DNA of 64,000 nt from Pseudomaricurvus alcaniphilus (GCF_011440395.1 NZ_JAAOIX010000011.1:62001-126000); one strand, 5' to 3'; positions 9,125 to 18,724 are shown, counted from the first letter of the stretch. The notes: generated from the sequence alone by a model not told the origin. Translations and numbers: made by a program.

Positions 9125-9840
9125 CTGCCCTCCCTCCCTTTTCGTGTCACAAACAACTCCCGGCTCTTCAATGGTTTGTCGCCAACAATCGGCTTGAGCA
9201 GCAGCCGCGTCAAGCGTTTGGCCTGGCGCAGCGCCTCCACATCCGAGTAATCAGCACTGGCCACAGCGAGCAAATGGCGCCCCAGGAAACTATCCCCGCC
9301 AGCCTCAGCCGGTACGTAGACCAGGCCCTGCTCCGCCACCAACCGATACCAGCTGTCGGGCTCAAGAGGGGCAGACGTGGTCGCGTCGTGGCGCAGGTCG
9401 ATGCCATACCCCAGGTCTGCCACCAAGCCTAACTCCAGTTCGCGCAGCAGTGGCTCCAGCTCTGCCTGACTGTCGAGCTGCATAAGAGCCAACCGGTAAC
9501 GCTGGTATATTTCCGGGCAGGCATCGCCTTCCCGCAGTGCCCGTACAATCAATTCGTTCAGGTAAAAACCGGAATACAAAAATCGCCCCACCAGATTGAA
9601 GGGCTGGGGGGACTGGGCTTCTATATCCACCAGGGTTTTCAGGTTGCTCCTGCCCTGCCAGGACACCAGCAGCGAACGAAAAGGCTGGCACATTTGCCGC
9701 TGCCGGGACTTGGGTGAACGCGCGCCTTTGGCCAACAGGGAAAGACGTCCGTACTGCTCGGTGAGGCAATCGAGAATCAAGCTGGTATCGCTAAACGGAC
9801 GGGTGTGGAGAATGTAGGCGGGTTGCAATTCTACTCGCAT
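9121..9840 (-). CDS. recO: DNA repair protein RecO
   Basis: It helps load RecA in the RecFOR gap-repair pathway and anneals single strands. It is 239 residues from the ATG at 9840, which follows GGTGAG; a TTG one codon upstream is a weaker option. The N-terminal OB-fold begins VELQPAYILHTRPFSDTSLI and contains GRLSLLAKGARS. The helical C-terminal region lacks an obvious zinc cluster. It overlaps acpS by 4 nt. It is separated from era by 359 bp because a copy of the dispersed repeat sits between them; these two genes are usually almost contiguous. Confidence 0.94.
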   Translation of the reverse strand: MRVELQPAYILHTRPFSDTSLILDCLTEQYGRLSLLAKGARSPKSRQRQMCQPFRSLLVSWQGRSNLKTLVDIEAQSPQPFNLVGRFLYSGFYLNELIVRALREGDACPEIYQRYRLALMQLDSQAELEPLLRELELGLVADLGYGIDLRHDATTSAPLEPDSWYRLVAEQGLVYVPAEAGGDSFLGRHLLAVASADYSDVEALRQAKRLTRLLLKPIVGDKPLKSRELFVTRKGREGR

Positions 9841-9915
9841 CAAAGACTCACCAGCAGGCTAGACGTCGGTCGGACTTGGCTGTCGCAGCGCGAGAGGCGG
9901 GACGTTGCAAACATT

Positions 9916-10160
9916 TTCCTAATTACGCCTATGAATAAGCCAGCTATCGGCGATAGTAAACATATACCCTGTAGCCCTTGGGACAGTAGCTTTGCTCCCG
10001 GCCTGGCTCCAGGGGCTTGCTTTCAAGACTCGCCGAGGTTCCATCCATGGAGGCTCCACGACAGCATCCCTGCTGTCGAGGGTCTTGAAAGCAAGCCCCC
10101 GAAGCCAGACCTAACATAGTGCCGGCTGCACGAAAGCTTAGCTTAGGTGGTAATTAGGAA
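9916..10160. repeat. dispersed hairpin element, full copy A
   Basis: This 245-bp element lies between era and recO. Its ends are imperfect inverted repeats: TTCCTAATTAC at 9916-9926 and GTAATTAGGAA at 10150-10160. Inside, 10000-10029 and 10082-10111 are inverted copies (27 of 30 match). The 52-nt loop carries a second hairpin at 10059-10078 (8-bp arms CGACAGCA/TGCTGTCG). An inverted second copy is at 27930-28158 and a half copy at 3859-3933. No transposase is encoded, so it behaves like a miniature non-autonomous element or a structured intergenic repeat. Open frames across it are by-products of the repeat. Confidence 0.85.
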
Positions 10161-10199
10161 CATTTTTAATCTTGTGGGTAAGCCCAATCCCGCAGCCGC

Positions 10200-11150
10200 T
10201 TAAATATCGTCGTAACCGAGGCTGCGCAGGGCACGTTCGTCGTCCGACCAGCCCGACTTCACTTTGACCCAGGTTTTTAACATCACCTTGCAATCAAACA
10301 GCGCCTCCATGTCCTCCCTGGCTTGCTGACCAATTTGCTTGATGCGCGCTCCGCGGTCGCCGATTAAAATCCGCTTCTGGCCATCGCGCTCCACCAGGAT
10401 CAAGGCTCCGATATGAATAATATTACCAGCGTGGGAGAACTCCTCGATTTCCACCGTCATTTGGTAGGGCAATTCATCGCCCAGCTGTCGGGTAATTTTC
10501 TCGCGCACTATTTCAGCGGCGAGAAAGCGTGAGCTGCGATCGGTAATCTGATCTTCCGGAAAAAAGTGGGGGCCTTTGGGCAAGCGCTCGGCCACCAGTT
10601 TTTCCAGGGTATCGAGGTTCACGTCGCGCAGGGCTGATATGGGCACGATCTCATCGGGGTTGAGATCGCCGGCGAGCTTTTGCAGGTGCGGCAACAGCAC
10701 CTGCTTGTCGTCCAGTTGATCAACCTTGTTCACCGCGATAATCACCGGACAGGAAAGATTCTGCAGGCGTTTGACCACCATGTCATCGTCGTCGGTCCAA
10801 TGCAGGCGATCCACCAGAAAAATAACCACATCCACATCCCGCAACGCCGCGGTCGCGGTTTTGTTCATATAGCGATTAATGGCCTTGCCGTGCTGTAAAT
10901 GCAGGCCCGGCGTGTCGACGTAAATAGCCTGTACAGCGCCTTCGGTTTTTATGCCCAGCACCTTGTGGCGGGTGGTTTGTGGTTTGCGCGAGGTAATACT
11001 GATTTTTTGTTTGAGAATGTGGTTGAGAAGTGTCGATTTGCCGACGTTCGGCCGCCCGACAATTGCCACATAACCACAGCGCGAGTCGCCGTCTCCCCTG
11101 GAAGCTGCCTCGGAGTCCGAGCCTGGCCCGGCGGATACTGGAGTCATCAC
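10200..11150 (-). CDS. era: GTPase Era
   Basis: An essential GTPase that binds 16S rRNA and aids 30S maturation. It is 316 residues. The G1 loop GRPNVGKST is at residues 32-40, G3 is DTPGLH, and G4 is NKVD. The C-terminal KH domain includes [18 protein letters not shown]. The N-terminal extension of about 25 residues before the G domain is longer than in E. coli. The start overlaps the rnc stop as GTGATG: either the GTG at 11150 or the ATG at 11147 could be used, both implying coupling to rnc. Confidence 0.96.
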   Translation of the reverse strand: MMTPVSAGPGSDSEAASRGDGDSRCGYVAIVGRPNVGKSTLLNHILKQKISITSRKPQTTRHKVLGIKTEGAVQAIYVDTPGLHLQHGKAINRYMNKTATAALRDVDVVIFLVDRLHWTDDDDMVVKRLQNLSCPVIIAVNKVDQLDDKQVLLPHLQKLAGDLNPDEIVPISALRDVNLDTLEKLVAERLPKGPHFFPEDQITDRSSRFLAAEIVREKITRQLGDELPYQMTVEIEEFSHAGNIIHIGALILVERDGQKRILIGDRGARIKQIGQQAREDMEALFDCKVMLKTWVKVKSGWSDDERALRSLGYDDI

Positions 11151-11851
11151 TGTTTACCTGCCAATTTTTTCAATGCGGCGGCGGCGGCGCGCTTTTCCGC
11201 TGTCCGCCTGCTGCTGGCGGAGGCCACTGTGGGTTCCGCCAGCAGTGAAATCTTGCAGCTCACTGTAAATTGTTGCGCGTGTGCCTCGCCGGTAACCTCT
11301 GCCACCTGGTACTCTGGCAGCGGCTCCTTGCTGGCTTGCAACAATTCCTGCAGCTCGGTTTTGGGGTCCTTGCGGTTGCCTTCGAGGCGCAGCTTGTCGA
11401 GACGCTCGGCGTACCAGGCCAGCACCCGCTCCCGGGCCGGTGCCATGCCGCTGTCAATATAGATCGCACCAATGATCGCCTCCACGGTATCGGCGAGAAT
11501 CGACTCACGCCGAAAGCCACCGCTCTTGAGTTCCCCTTCGCCAAGGTTAAGGCTGGGCCCAAGATCAAATTCACGGGCAATCTCGGCTAAAGTTTCACCC
11601 TTTACCATCTGCGCCCGCAAGCGACTCAACTGCCCTTCCCTGGCGCTGGAAAAGCGTTGGAACAGCCATTCGCCAATAACAAAATTGAGAATGGAATCAC
11701 CGAGAAATTCCAGCCGCTCATTGTTTTCAGCACCAAAGCTGCGATGAGTCAGGGCCAAATCGAACAGCCCCGGGTCCTTAAATGTATAGCCCAGTCGATG
11801 ACAGAGGCGTTGGCGGCCAATATTATTCACTGGCGGGCTTACAGCATTCAT
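11147..11851 (-). CDS. rnc: ribonuclease III
   Basis: It cleaves double-stranded RNA in rRNA and mRNA processing. It is 234 residues. The catalytic signature [12 protein letters not shown] is in the first third, and [11 protein letters not shown] supplies further acidic ligands. The C-terminal dsRNA-binding domain runs from [11 protein letters not shown] to AAAALKKL. The ATG at 11851 overlaps the preceding gene by 29 nt and has a weak ribosome-binding site; a GTG at 11830 is an alternative with an 8-nt overlap. It is coupled to era downstream. Confidence 0.96.
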   Translation of the reverse strand: MNAVSPPVNNIGRQRLCHRLGYTFKDPGLFDLALTHRSFGAENNERLEFLGDSILNFVIGEWLFQRFSSAREGQLSRLRAQMVKGETLAEIAREFDLGPSLNLGEGELKSGGFRRESILADTVEAIIGAIYIDSGMAPARERVLAWYAERLDKLRLEGNRKDPKTELQELLQASKEPLPEYQVAEVTGEAHAQQFTVSCKISLLAEPTVASASSRRTAEKRAAAAALKKLAGKQ

Positions 11852-12251
11852 CCGGGCGCGAACTGTCCCAGGTGTTATTGAACGTCATGACCACATCGAT
11901 GTTATAGAGCAGTGGTACGCGAACTTCGTAATCCAGGCTGACTAAAACCCGGTCTTTCAAGCGTTCGATCTGTAAATCCTTGGCCGTTTGACTGCGAACG
12001 TTATTGATCATAAAAAAGTTGCTGATTTTGCGTCGAATCTCGTTATCGGACAGCTCATTCACCAGCGCGCCCTCATCACCGAGACTGGACAATGCAGACT
12101 GGATGTAGCGATCCTCGGTATAGGCAGGAATCAAGCGAAATGCGCAGAGAAGAAAAAAGCCGATGACCGCCAACAGAATGAGCAGTCCCAGTTTGGATTG
12201 ACCTGTTTGAGTTCGAGCTAAAGGCACGGGGGTATTCCTCTTATCCGGCAT
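11823..12251 (-). CDS. DUF4845 family membrane protein between lepB and rnc
   Basis: This is a 142-residue protein from the ATG at 12251. One transmembrane segment lies around residues 20-40 ([18 protein letters not shown]), with a short cytoplasmic N-terminus and a periplasmic remainder. Small single-pass proteins at this position between lepB and rnc are annotated DUF4845 in pseudomonads and relatives; no function is established. Its end overlaps rnc. The frame is open further upstream, but the shorter start matches the usual family length. Confidence 0.8.
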   Translation of the reverse strand: MPDKRNTPVPLARTQTGQSKLGLLILLAVIGFFLLCAFRLIPAYTEDRYIQSALSSLGDEGALVNELSDNEIRRKISNFFMINNVRSQTAKDLQIERLKDRVLVSLDYEVRVPLLYNIDVVMTFNNTWDSSRPDECCKPASE

Positions 12252-12264
12252 GGTAATAGAGAGT

Positions 12265-13110
12265 TTAGCGGATTGGGCCCAGCCTGCTAAAACTTGGCAA
12301 GCTGAAAAATGAATCCCAGTGCATCCACACAGCAAACGCTTTGCCCACAATTGCTTCTTCTGGCACGGGTCCCCACTCGCGACTATCGGAGCTGTTGTCC
12401 CGATTATCGCCCATCATGAAATAATGCCCTTCTGGCACGACCCAGCTGCCCTCGCGGCTCAACCGACCGGGTACCACGTGTTTGCGCATGTCATGCTCCA
12501 CACCAGCCAGCGTTTCTTTCATTAATTGAAATTGAGGATTACCCGGTGGCAGTGATGCCAGCAGGGTTTGCGGCTGCTTTTCACCATTGATGTAAAGCAC
12601 ATTGTTGATGTAGAGAATTTCGTCGCCCGGCAGGCCCACTACGCGCTTGATAAAATAGGTATCGGGTCGGTGAGGCGGAAAAAACACCATCACATCGCCA
12701 CGCTTGGGATCATTGACGGGTATGATTTTATTGCGCACCACCGGAAGGCGAACGCCATAGGTGTATTTATTGACCAGGATAAAATCGCCAATCTCCAGGG
12801 TTGGCACCATAGAGCCGGACGGTATCTGGAAGGGCTCGACCAGAAAGGAGCGCAACACCAGTACCACAAACAGTACCGGAAAAAACGATTTCGAGTATTC
12901 CACCGCCAGCGGTTCCTTTGCCGCCTGGGTTTTGGCTTGCAGATAGGCATCCTGCTGGTTCTCGGAATCCACTTCCAAACCCGCAAATTGCGTGTCAACT
13001 GCCGCGATTGCCGCCTTGCGCCTGGCCGCCAGGAAGAGCGCGTCAAACAACCAAATAAAGCCGCTGACAAAAACCAGCAGCACCAGAATCAGGGGAAAAT
13101 TAATATCCAT
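12265..13110 (-). CDS. lepB: signal peptidase I
   Basis: This inner-membrane serine protease removes signal peptides from exported proteins. It is 281 residues. Two transmembrane stretches lie near residues 5-28 and 75-90. The nucleophile is Ser100 in IPSGSM and the general-base lysine is Lys155 in YFIKRVVGLPGD. The GDNRDNSSDSR box follows near the C-terminus. It is downstream of lepA, the standard arrangement, and upstream of the DUF4845 gene. Confidence 0.96.
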   Translation of the reverse strand: MDINFPLILVLLVFVSGFIWLFDALFLAARRKAAIAAVDTQFAGLEVDSENQQDAYLQAKTQAAKEPLAVEYSKSFFPVLFVVLVLRSFLVEPFQIPSGSMVPTLEIGDFILVNKYTYGVRLPVVRNKIIPVNDPKRGDVMVFFPPHRPDTYFIKRVVGLPGDEILYINNVLYINGEKQPQTLLASLPPGNPQFQLMKETLAGVEHDMRKHVVPGRLSREGSWVVPEGHYFMMGDNRDNSSDSREWGPVPEEAIVGKAFAVWMHWDSFFSLPSFSRLGPIR

Positions 13111-13138
13111 TTAAACGAACTGTCGCCTCAGGCATTGG

Positions 13139-14938
13139 TTAATCGTCAACTTTGAGAACAGCCAGGAAAGCCTCCTGGGGGATCTCCACCCGGCCCACCT
13201 GCTTCATGCGCTTTTTACCCGCCTTTTGCTTTTCCAGCAATTTCTTCTTACGGGTAATGTCACCACCGTAGCACTTGGCGGTTACATTCTTGCGCAGTGC
13301 TTTTACTGTGGTTCTGGCAACGATTTGCCCGCCAATGGCAGCCTGAATTGCCACATCGAACATCTGCCGCGGGATCAGCTCTTTCATTTTATCGGCCAGC
13401 TGGCGGCCTTTGTAAGGGGCGTTATCACGGTGCACGATCAGCGCCAACGCATCCACTTTTTCGCCATTGATCAATACATCGAGGCGCACCAGGCGGGCCG
13501 CCTGGAAACGATCGAAGTTGTAATCCAGTGAGGCAAAACCTCGACTGACTGACTTCAGCCGGTCAAAGAAGTCCAGCACCACTTCGTTCATGGGCAGCTC
13601 GTAGGTGAGGGACACCTGGCTGCCCAAATAGCGCATATCCTTTTGTACACCACGCTTTTCAACGCAAAGGGTAATCACTGCGCCGAGGTGATCCTGTGGC
13701 ACCAGGATATTGGCCTCTACTACCGGCTCCCGCATCTCTTCGATCAGGCCCGGGTCGGGCAACTTAGAGGGGTTGTCGACGTGGACTATCTCGCCATCGG
13801 ATTTCAGCACTTCGTAAACTACCGTGGGTGCGGTGGTTATCAGGTCCAGGTCGTATTCACGCTCGAGTCGCTCCTGCACAATTTCCATGTGCAGCATACC
13901 GAGAAAGCCGCAGCGAAAGCCGAAGCCCAGGGCGTCGGAGCTCTCCGGCTCGTAAAACAGCGAGGCATCATTCAGGGTGAGCTTGGCCAGCGCCTCGCGG
14001 AATGCCTCGTAATCGTCCGAACTGACCGGGAACAGGCCGGCGTACACCTGCGGCTTCACTTTCTGGAAACCGGGTACCGCGGCGATGTCCGGAGTGGCGG
14101 CGTGAGTCAAGGTATCACCGACGGGCGCGCCCTGGATGTCCTTGATTCCGGCAACCACAAAACCCACCTCACCGGCGCGCAGCACCCCGGTTTTCTTCAG
14201 CTTGGGCGTAAACACCCCAACACTGTCGACCACGTGTGACTTGCCGATGGACTTGGTAATAATTTTGTCTTTTACCTTGAGCGTTCCCTGGCGGATGCGC
14301 ACCAGCGATACCACCCCGAGGTAGTTGTCAAACCAGGAGTCTATTATCAGGGCTTGCAGCGGCGCATCGACGTCGCCCACCGGCGGTGGCACCAGTCGCA
14401 CCAACTCCTCGAGCACATCCTCAACACCAATTCCCGACTTGGCGCTGCACTTGACCGCTTCCGTGGCATCGATACCAATAATTTCCTCGATTTCCTGGGC
14501 CACTCGGTCGGGATCGGCCTGGGGCAAATCAATCTTGTTCAATACCGGAATAACCTCGAGCCCCTGCTCGATGGCGGTATAACAATTGGCAACGGATTGC
14601 GCCTCCACTCCCTGGGCAGCATCAACCACCAGCAGGGCACCTTCACAAGCCGTGAGAGAACGCGAGACTTCGTAGGAAAAATCCACGTGCCCGGGCGTAT
14701 CAATAAAATTCAGCTGGTAGGTCTTACCGTCACGGGCCTTGTAATCGAGGGTGACACTCTGGGCTTTGATGGTAATGCCCCGCTCCCGCTCAATATCCAT
14801 GGAGTCGAGCACCTGGGCTTCCATTTCGCGTTCAGTCAAACCGCCACAGACCTGGATAAACCGGTCCGCTATGGTCGATTTACCATGGTCGATATGGGCA
14901 ATAATGGAGAAATTACGGATATGGCTTAGGTCGGTCAC
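13139..14938 (-). CDS. lepA: elongation factor 4 (LepA)
   Basis: A translational GTPase that can back-translocate ribosomes or assist initiation and 30S assembly. It is 599 residues, the standard length. The P-loop is AHIDHGKST near residue 15; DTPGHVDF and NKIDLP complete the GTPase motifs. The LepA-specific C-terminal domain ends in a basic [19 protein letters not shown] segment. The start is GTG at 14938. It heads the lepA-lepB-DUF4845-rnc-era run. Confidence 0.97.
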   Translation of the reverse strand: MTDLSHIRNFSIIAHIDHGKSTIADRFIQVCGGLTEREMEAQVLDSMDIERERGITIKAQSVTLDYKARDGKTYQLNFIDTPGHVDFSYEVSRSLTACEGALLVVDAAQGVEAQSVANCYTAIEQGLEVIPVLNKIDLPQADPDRVAQEIEEIIGIDATEAVKCSAKSGIGVEDVLEELVRLVPPPVGDVDAPLQALIIDSWFDNYLGVVSLVRIRQGTLKVKDKIITKSIGKSHVVDSVGVFTPKLKKTGVLRAGEVGFVVAGIKDIQGAPVGDTLTHAATPDIAAVPGFQKVKPQVYAGLFPVSSDDYEAFREALAKLTLNDASLFYEPESSDALGFGFRCGFLGMLHMEIVQERLEREYDLDLITTAPTVVYEVLKSDGEIVHVDNPSKLPDPGLIEEMREPVVEANILVPQDHLGAVITLCVEKRGVQKDMRYLGSQVSLTYELPMNEVVLDFFDRLKSVSRGFASLDYNFDRFQAARLVRLDVLINGEKVDALALIVHRDNAPYKGRQLADKMKELIPRQMFDVAIQAAIGGQIVARTTVKALRKNVTAKCYGGDITRKKKLLEKQKAGKKRMKQVGRVEIPQEAFLAVLKVDD

Positions 14939-15037
14939 GTTAATGTTTTTACCAAAAATACGAGGATTTAACTCTGGGAGTCACGATTACCAGAAGCGTT
15001 GTTAGCACTTGCGCCCGCCGGGCACTACCCCGCCCGG

Positions 15038-15066
15038 GACTGCCCCCTGGAAAAGGGGGGCAAGTC
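15038..15066. repeat. G/C-rich hairpin between rseC and lepA
   Basis: GACTGCCCCC (15038-15047) pairs with GGGGGCAAGTC (15056-15066), one base bulged. It lies about 100 nt upstream of lepA on the transcribed strand. There is no T-run, so it is a possible attenuator, Rho-site boundary or mRNA-stabilising hairpin rather than a classical terminator. Confidence 0.4.
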
Positions 15067-15168
15067 TAACCCATTTGAAGAAACTGCGCCACGAGATAAG
15101 CATTAGAGCGCCGCCAACTGTGCGCCGCAGGGCGGAATATGGGCATTACAGCGCAGTTAACGGACATT

Positions 15169-15627
15169 TCAGGTCTGCCAGTTGAGCGGTGTTAAACCGT
15201 CCACCAGAAACGGCTGAAACCTGCGATCATGGCGGCGTAAATGACTGTAAACACGCACCAGTGCCGCCCCGCCTGCAAACCCAAGCAGTGCAGTCACAAC
15301 CACCCCCGCCTCGACCTCGAACAGGGCATCGCCAAGCAGGACCCCGGCGATCAGGCCGACTAGCGGCGTCAGGTAAACGATCAGGGAGCTGTTGGCGACC
15401 ACGTCGTCCGGAATGCCAATGGTCACTTCATCATCAACCCGGTATTGGTTAGCGTCGCGCCCTTCCAGCAACACTCGAAGATAGCTCGAATGGGCGCCGA
15501 ACCTGGCGGCAATGCCCTGGCCACAACCTTTTTCTGCCGCACAGGAGCTGCAGGTGGAACGCTGAATGGTTTCAACCCACAAGCAGTCGGCCTCCACCAC
15601 TACCACGCGACCGGCCTCGGTGATCAT
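15169..15627 (-). CDS. rseC: RseC/MucC family sigma-E regulator
   Basis: An inner-membrane protein of the RseC/MucC family, which modulates the sigma-E (AlgU) response and has also been linked to SoxR reduction. It is 152 residues. Several cysteines in CSSCAAEKGCGQG precede two hydrophobic segments at roughly residues 83-100 and 107-122. The ATG at 15627 follows GGAGAGAG. It lies downstream of the mucA/mucB pair as in Pseudomonas, but no mucD protease gene follows before lepA. Confidence 0.88.
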   Translation of the reverse strand: MITEAGRVVVVEADCLWVETIQRSTCSSCAAEKGCGQGIAARFGAHSSYLRVLLEGRDANQYRVDDEVTIGIPDDVVANSSLIVYLTPLVGLIAGVLLGDALFEVEAGVVVTALLGFAGGAALVRVYSHLRRHDRRFQPFLVDGLTPLNWQT

Positions 15628-15759
15628 TGCTCTCTCTCCGCCCTGGCGCAGGGCTCAAACGTGGGAAAAATAGCGACTCCTGCCCTGCTGGCAGGCGCAT
15701 TGCTGCGCTTGGACAAAGGCTTGCAGTTTGATAAATGAGGCTTAAGGTTGGATAAAGCC

Positions 15760-16740
15760 TTACTGTCCATCGAGGCCACTCCCATCGGGTTCGGGGATAA
15801 GCACCGATGCGGCGATGCGCTGGGCCGTTCGCGCCGGAATCTCGCCGACAATGGTAATGGTATGCGGCACTGAATTGAGCTCTTCCTGCTTCATATAGGC
15901 GACAGTGGCGCCGCGCTGGGCCTTGCCCTGGGCAGAGATCGCTTTGACAGAGGGCCGCACAAACACGGAAAACGCCGACAAGCCGTCGGTAAACAAGCGT
16001 ACGTCCCCCACCCCTTCAATGGTCGACTCACCGGCCGGCATAAAGCCACTGGGAATCCAGCTGACTTGCCAGGCGAAGTTGCGATCTTCCCTGCCGCTGG
16101 CGCAGCTTGGCCACTGGGGCCGGCTCACCCGGGTATTGGATTCAACCACCTCGATCCAGTCATCAGTGGGGACCACTTCGAGGCTGGAGAATTGCAATCG
16201 TTCCAATACCCGATTACTGGCATTGAGCACCATAGACCCCAGCGGCAGGAAGGTTTGCTTGTCGATAAACAGCGTATAGCCGTAGCGATAGGGGTCGCGG
16301 GGGATGATTTGCATTACCGATACGTGACGCTCGGCAATACGATCATCGCCGCGAAAACGGAAGTAATAATGCTGGTTCAGGCCGTGAGAATTACCGTTTA
16401 ATGCCGGGATCATGCCCCGCAACACCTGATCGGCCGGGGGCAGGCAATCGACGCTGATGCCGCCCCGCTCTACCCTGATGGGCGGACCATTGAGGTATTC
16501 AAGATACTCATATTCCATGCCATCGGCTACCTGATGGGTAATCCGCATGGTCTTTAGAGCGCCACCATATTCGTAGGTAAACAGGCCGCGATAATCGGTT
16601 TCCCGGAGCGCCTTGGACATATTTTGCAACAGCCGGAAGGCTTCTTCCGTTTCGGCATCGGCCGCCAGGGCATGATGACCGGCAGTTAGCATAAGCCACG
16701 CTGCCAGCAGAGTCTGGAGAACTGATTTAATTCCAATCAT
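15760..16740 (-). CDS. rseB: sigma-E regulatory protein RseB/MucB
   Basis: A periplasmic protein that shields RseA/MucA from DegS-type proteolysis and senses mislocalised lipoprotein or LPS. It is 326 residues from the ATG at 16740. The signal peptide runs to about residue 26 (ALA-AD). The large LolA-like N-domain contains TDYRGLFTYEYGG and later RDPYRYGY; the C-terminal domain contains SWIPSGF. A further upstream start would disrupt the signal peptide. It is the third gene of the algU-mucA-mucB series. Confidence 0.92.
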   Translation of the reverse strand: MIGIKSVLQTLLAAWLMLTAGHHALAADAETEEAFRLLQNMSKALRETDYRGLFTYEYGGALKTMRITHQVADGMEYEYLEYLNGPPIRVERGGISVDCLPPADQVLRGMIPALNGNSHGLNQHYYFRFRGDDRIAERHVSVMQIIPRDPYRYGYTLFIDKQTFLPLGSMVLNASNRVLERLQFSSLEVVPTDDWIEVVESNTRVSRPQWPSCASGREDRNFAWQVSWIPSGFMPAGESTIEGVGDVRLFTDGLSAFSVFVRPSVKAISAQGKAQRGATVAYMKQEELNSVPHTITIVGEIPARTAQRIAASVLIPEPDGSGLDGQ

Positions 16741-16861
16741 TGGCGTACCACGAAACCGCGCTATCAATATCTGCAAGTATATCAAGAGCCCTGCCAATCA
16801 GCTCCACCCTGCCTGCGATTGTGTAGCCGTCAGGTCAGGAACATGGCACTGCCAGGGGCCT

Positions 16862-17656
16862 CTAGGGTTGATCGCCCCCGGCAACGGGAACGCGCGCGTA
16901 TGGTAACAGACCGCGGCCGCTATTGAGAGCAGCATTTCCGGCGTGAACTTCCATTACCTTTTGCAAATACTCTTGAACTTCAGGGGATGGGGTGCTGACC
17001 GGCCGCACCGATTGTGCCTTGGTCACCACGGGGTAATAGCGCGGTTGGCTTTCCCGAGCGCTAAGTCCAGGCTGGGAACTGACGACCCGAGCGTTTATTG
17101 TTGGCGCCTGGAAACCCGCGGGCAGTGATACAGCCTGCCTGATAGCCGCCGGAGAAGGGTCTGTGGTGTTAACGGTTGCTACTGTCGGTCCATCGCCCCC
17201 CTGGCCGGGACCGGTTATGCCCGATTGCAGGCCAACCATCTGGGTGGTAAATACCATGACCGCCGCCACTGACGCTGCGATGCCTACTTTAAGAAAGTTG
17301 CTGCGCCAGCCGACCCTGGAATGGCTGTGAATATCTTCGTGCTCAATGGCTTCGCGGATTGCGGAGGAGAGATCAACCAGTGGACCACTGGCAAGGTTGT
17401 TGCGAAGCGTGGAACTCACCAACTGGTAGCGGCTCCAGGTGTTATCGATCTCGGACTGATATTTGCCTGCTTTGAGCAGTCGATGGATTTCCAGCTCGGA
17501 CGCCTGACCATCAACCAGCGCTGACAGTGATTCTCGCATATGTTCTGACAAACCATCGGCAGCGTTGCTGCCGTCCCTGGCTGTGTCAATCTTTGCAGTT
17601 GCAAGAGACTTTGCAGCAGGGGTTACCTTCACATTTTGCTCGGAATTCAATGCCAT
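16862..17656 (-). CDS. rseA: anti-sigma-E factor RseA/MucA
   Basis: A single-pass membrane anti-sigma factor that holds AlgU inactive. It is 264 residues from the ATG at 17656; a TTG three codons earlier has a worse-placed ribosome-binding site. The cytoplasmic sigma-binding region includes RESLSALVDGQASELEIHRL (residues 41-60) and WSRYQLVSSTLR. One transmembrane helix is at about 121-141. A long periplasmic tail follows and would bind RseB. Unusually, 349 bp separate it from algU. Confidence 0.9.
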   Translation of the reverse strand: MALNSEQNVKVTPAAKSLATAKIDTARDGSNAADGLSEHMRESLSALVDGQASELEIHRLLKAGKYQSEIDNTWSRYQLVSSTLRNNLASGPLVDLSSAIREAIEHEDIHSHSRVGWRSNFLKVGIAASVAAVMVFTTQMVGLQSGITGPGQGGDGPTVATVNTTDPSPAAIRQAVSLPAGFQAPTINARVVSSQPGLSARESQPRYYPVVTKAQSVRPVSTPSPEVQEYLQKVMEVHAGNAALNSGRGLLPYARVPVAGGDQP

Positions 17657-17687
17657 GTTAATCAATTCGCCTTTGTTGATAGTTGCT

Positions 17688-17713
17688 ATTTATTAATGTA
17701 ACCGTTAATAAAT
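17688..17713. repeat. perfect A/T-rich inverted repeat upstream of rseA
   Basis: ATTTATTAA (17688-17696) and TTAATAAAT (17705-17713) are exact inverted copies around 8 nt. It lies 32 nt upstream of the rseA start. It could be an operator or an mRNA hairpin in the algU-rseA spacer. Confidence 0.5.
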
Positions 17714-17784
17714 CAACCTAAGCCAGCATTCTGGCCTTCCCGCGTATTACGGCCTTCGCAAGTGCTCCGGCCATTTCAAACTAT

Positions 17785-17815
17785 TAAGCTTTTACAAAAC
17801 GGATAAGCTTTTACA
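17785..17815. repeat. 19-bp spaced direct repeat in the algU-rseA gap
   Basis: TAAGCTTTTACA occurs at 17785-17796 and 17804-17815, one 19-bp period apart. The rest of the 349-bp gap (17657-18005) holds no recognisable gene and no clear terminator for algU. Confidence 0.45.
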
Positions 17816-18005
17816 CAACCACTGCACTTTTAGATAGAAGCGCCTTGACGCTGCAAAAAAAGCGTCTGCGGCAGCCGGATGGCCATCGTTTACCGGGTCT
17901 CAACCAGCCTTCAAGCCTTGAAAACCCACGCAGTTCACATAATCTGTGAGATAAGATTCCTTTCACCCAATAAAGTTCATCTAAAAACAGGATTTATATC
18001 ACCAT

Positions 18006-18599
18006 TTATTCCATTTCATCCATCAATGGGGCAATGCGTTTGTCGATGGCCTCCCGAGCTCGAAAGATGCGCGAACGCACGGTGCCCACGGGGCACCCCA
18101 TGACCTCGGCAATTTCCTCATAACTCAGCCCTTCCAGCTCACGCAAGGTCACTGCAGTACGCAAGTCCTCCGGCAAATCCTGAATAGCGCTGTCCACCTC
18201 CGCCTTGAGCTCATCGCGAAACAGGTTATTTTCGGGGGTATCCACATCTTTGAGGTAGTCACCGCCGGAGTAGTATTCCGCATCTTCGATATCGACATCT
18301 GTGGAGGGCGGCCGGCGCCCGCGAGAAACCAGGTAATTTTTCGCAGTATTGATGGCGATACGGTACAGCCAGGTGTAAAACTGGCTGTCGCCGCGGAAGC
18401 TGCCCAGCGCCCGGTAGGCTTTGATAAAAGCCTCCTGGACAACATCATAGACCTCATGAGAGTCGTTAACGTAACGGCCGACGACCGAAATAATCTTGTG
18501 CTGGTACTTCAATACGAGCAGGTCGAACGCTCGCTTATCCCCTTTTTGTACTCTTTTGACCAACTGCTGGTCACTGTCTGGCGCGCTCTGCGCTGTCAT
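18006..18599 (-). CDS. algU: RNA polymerase sigma factor AlgU/RpoE
   Basis: An ECF sigma factor for envelope stress. It is 197 residues from the ATG at 18599 with GGAG correctly spaced; a TTG four codons upstream is less likely. Region 2 carries YDVVQEAFIKAYRAL and WLYRIAINTAKNYL. Region 4 carries LRELEGLSYEEIAEVMGCPVG and the RSRIFRARE recognition helix. The RRPPSTDVDIEDAE linker is typical of the RpoE/AlgU type. It is followed by rseA, rseB and rseC, and a self-type promoter is visible upstream. Confidence 0.97.
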   Translation of the reverse strand: MTAQSAPDSDQQLVKRVQKGDKRAFDLLVLKYQHKIISVVGRYVNDSHEVYDVVQEAFIKAYRALGSFRGDSQFYTWLYRIAINTAKNYLVSRGRRPPSTDVDIEDAEYYSGGDYLKDVDTPENNLFRDELKAEVDSAIQDLPEDLRTAVTLRELEGLSYEEIAEVMGCPVGTVRSRIFRAREAIDKRIAPLMDEME

Positions 18600-18724
18600 T
18601 CTGCTCTCCAAAGCCTCTCCCGAATTCGCCGATTATGTCATTGCGCCCTGAATGGGCTATGAACACCCCCCCATATCGGCTGGGCAACCTCTTTGGGAAA
18701 CTACCCACTATTAAAGTCCAGTGA

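Noticed and set aside
9805-10119. 104-codon frame between recO and era
   Set aside because: It is produced by the dispersed hairpin element and shares its peptide only with the other repeat copy.
15624-15851. 75-codon minus-strand frame between rseC and rseB
   Set aside because: It overlaps the end of rseB in another frame, has no ribosome-binding site and a low-complexity Ser/Pro/Arg product.
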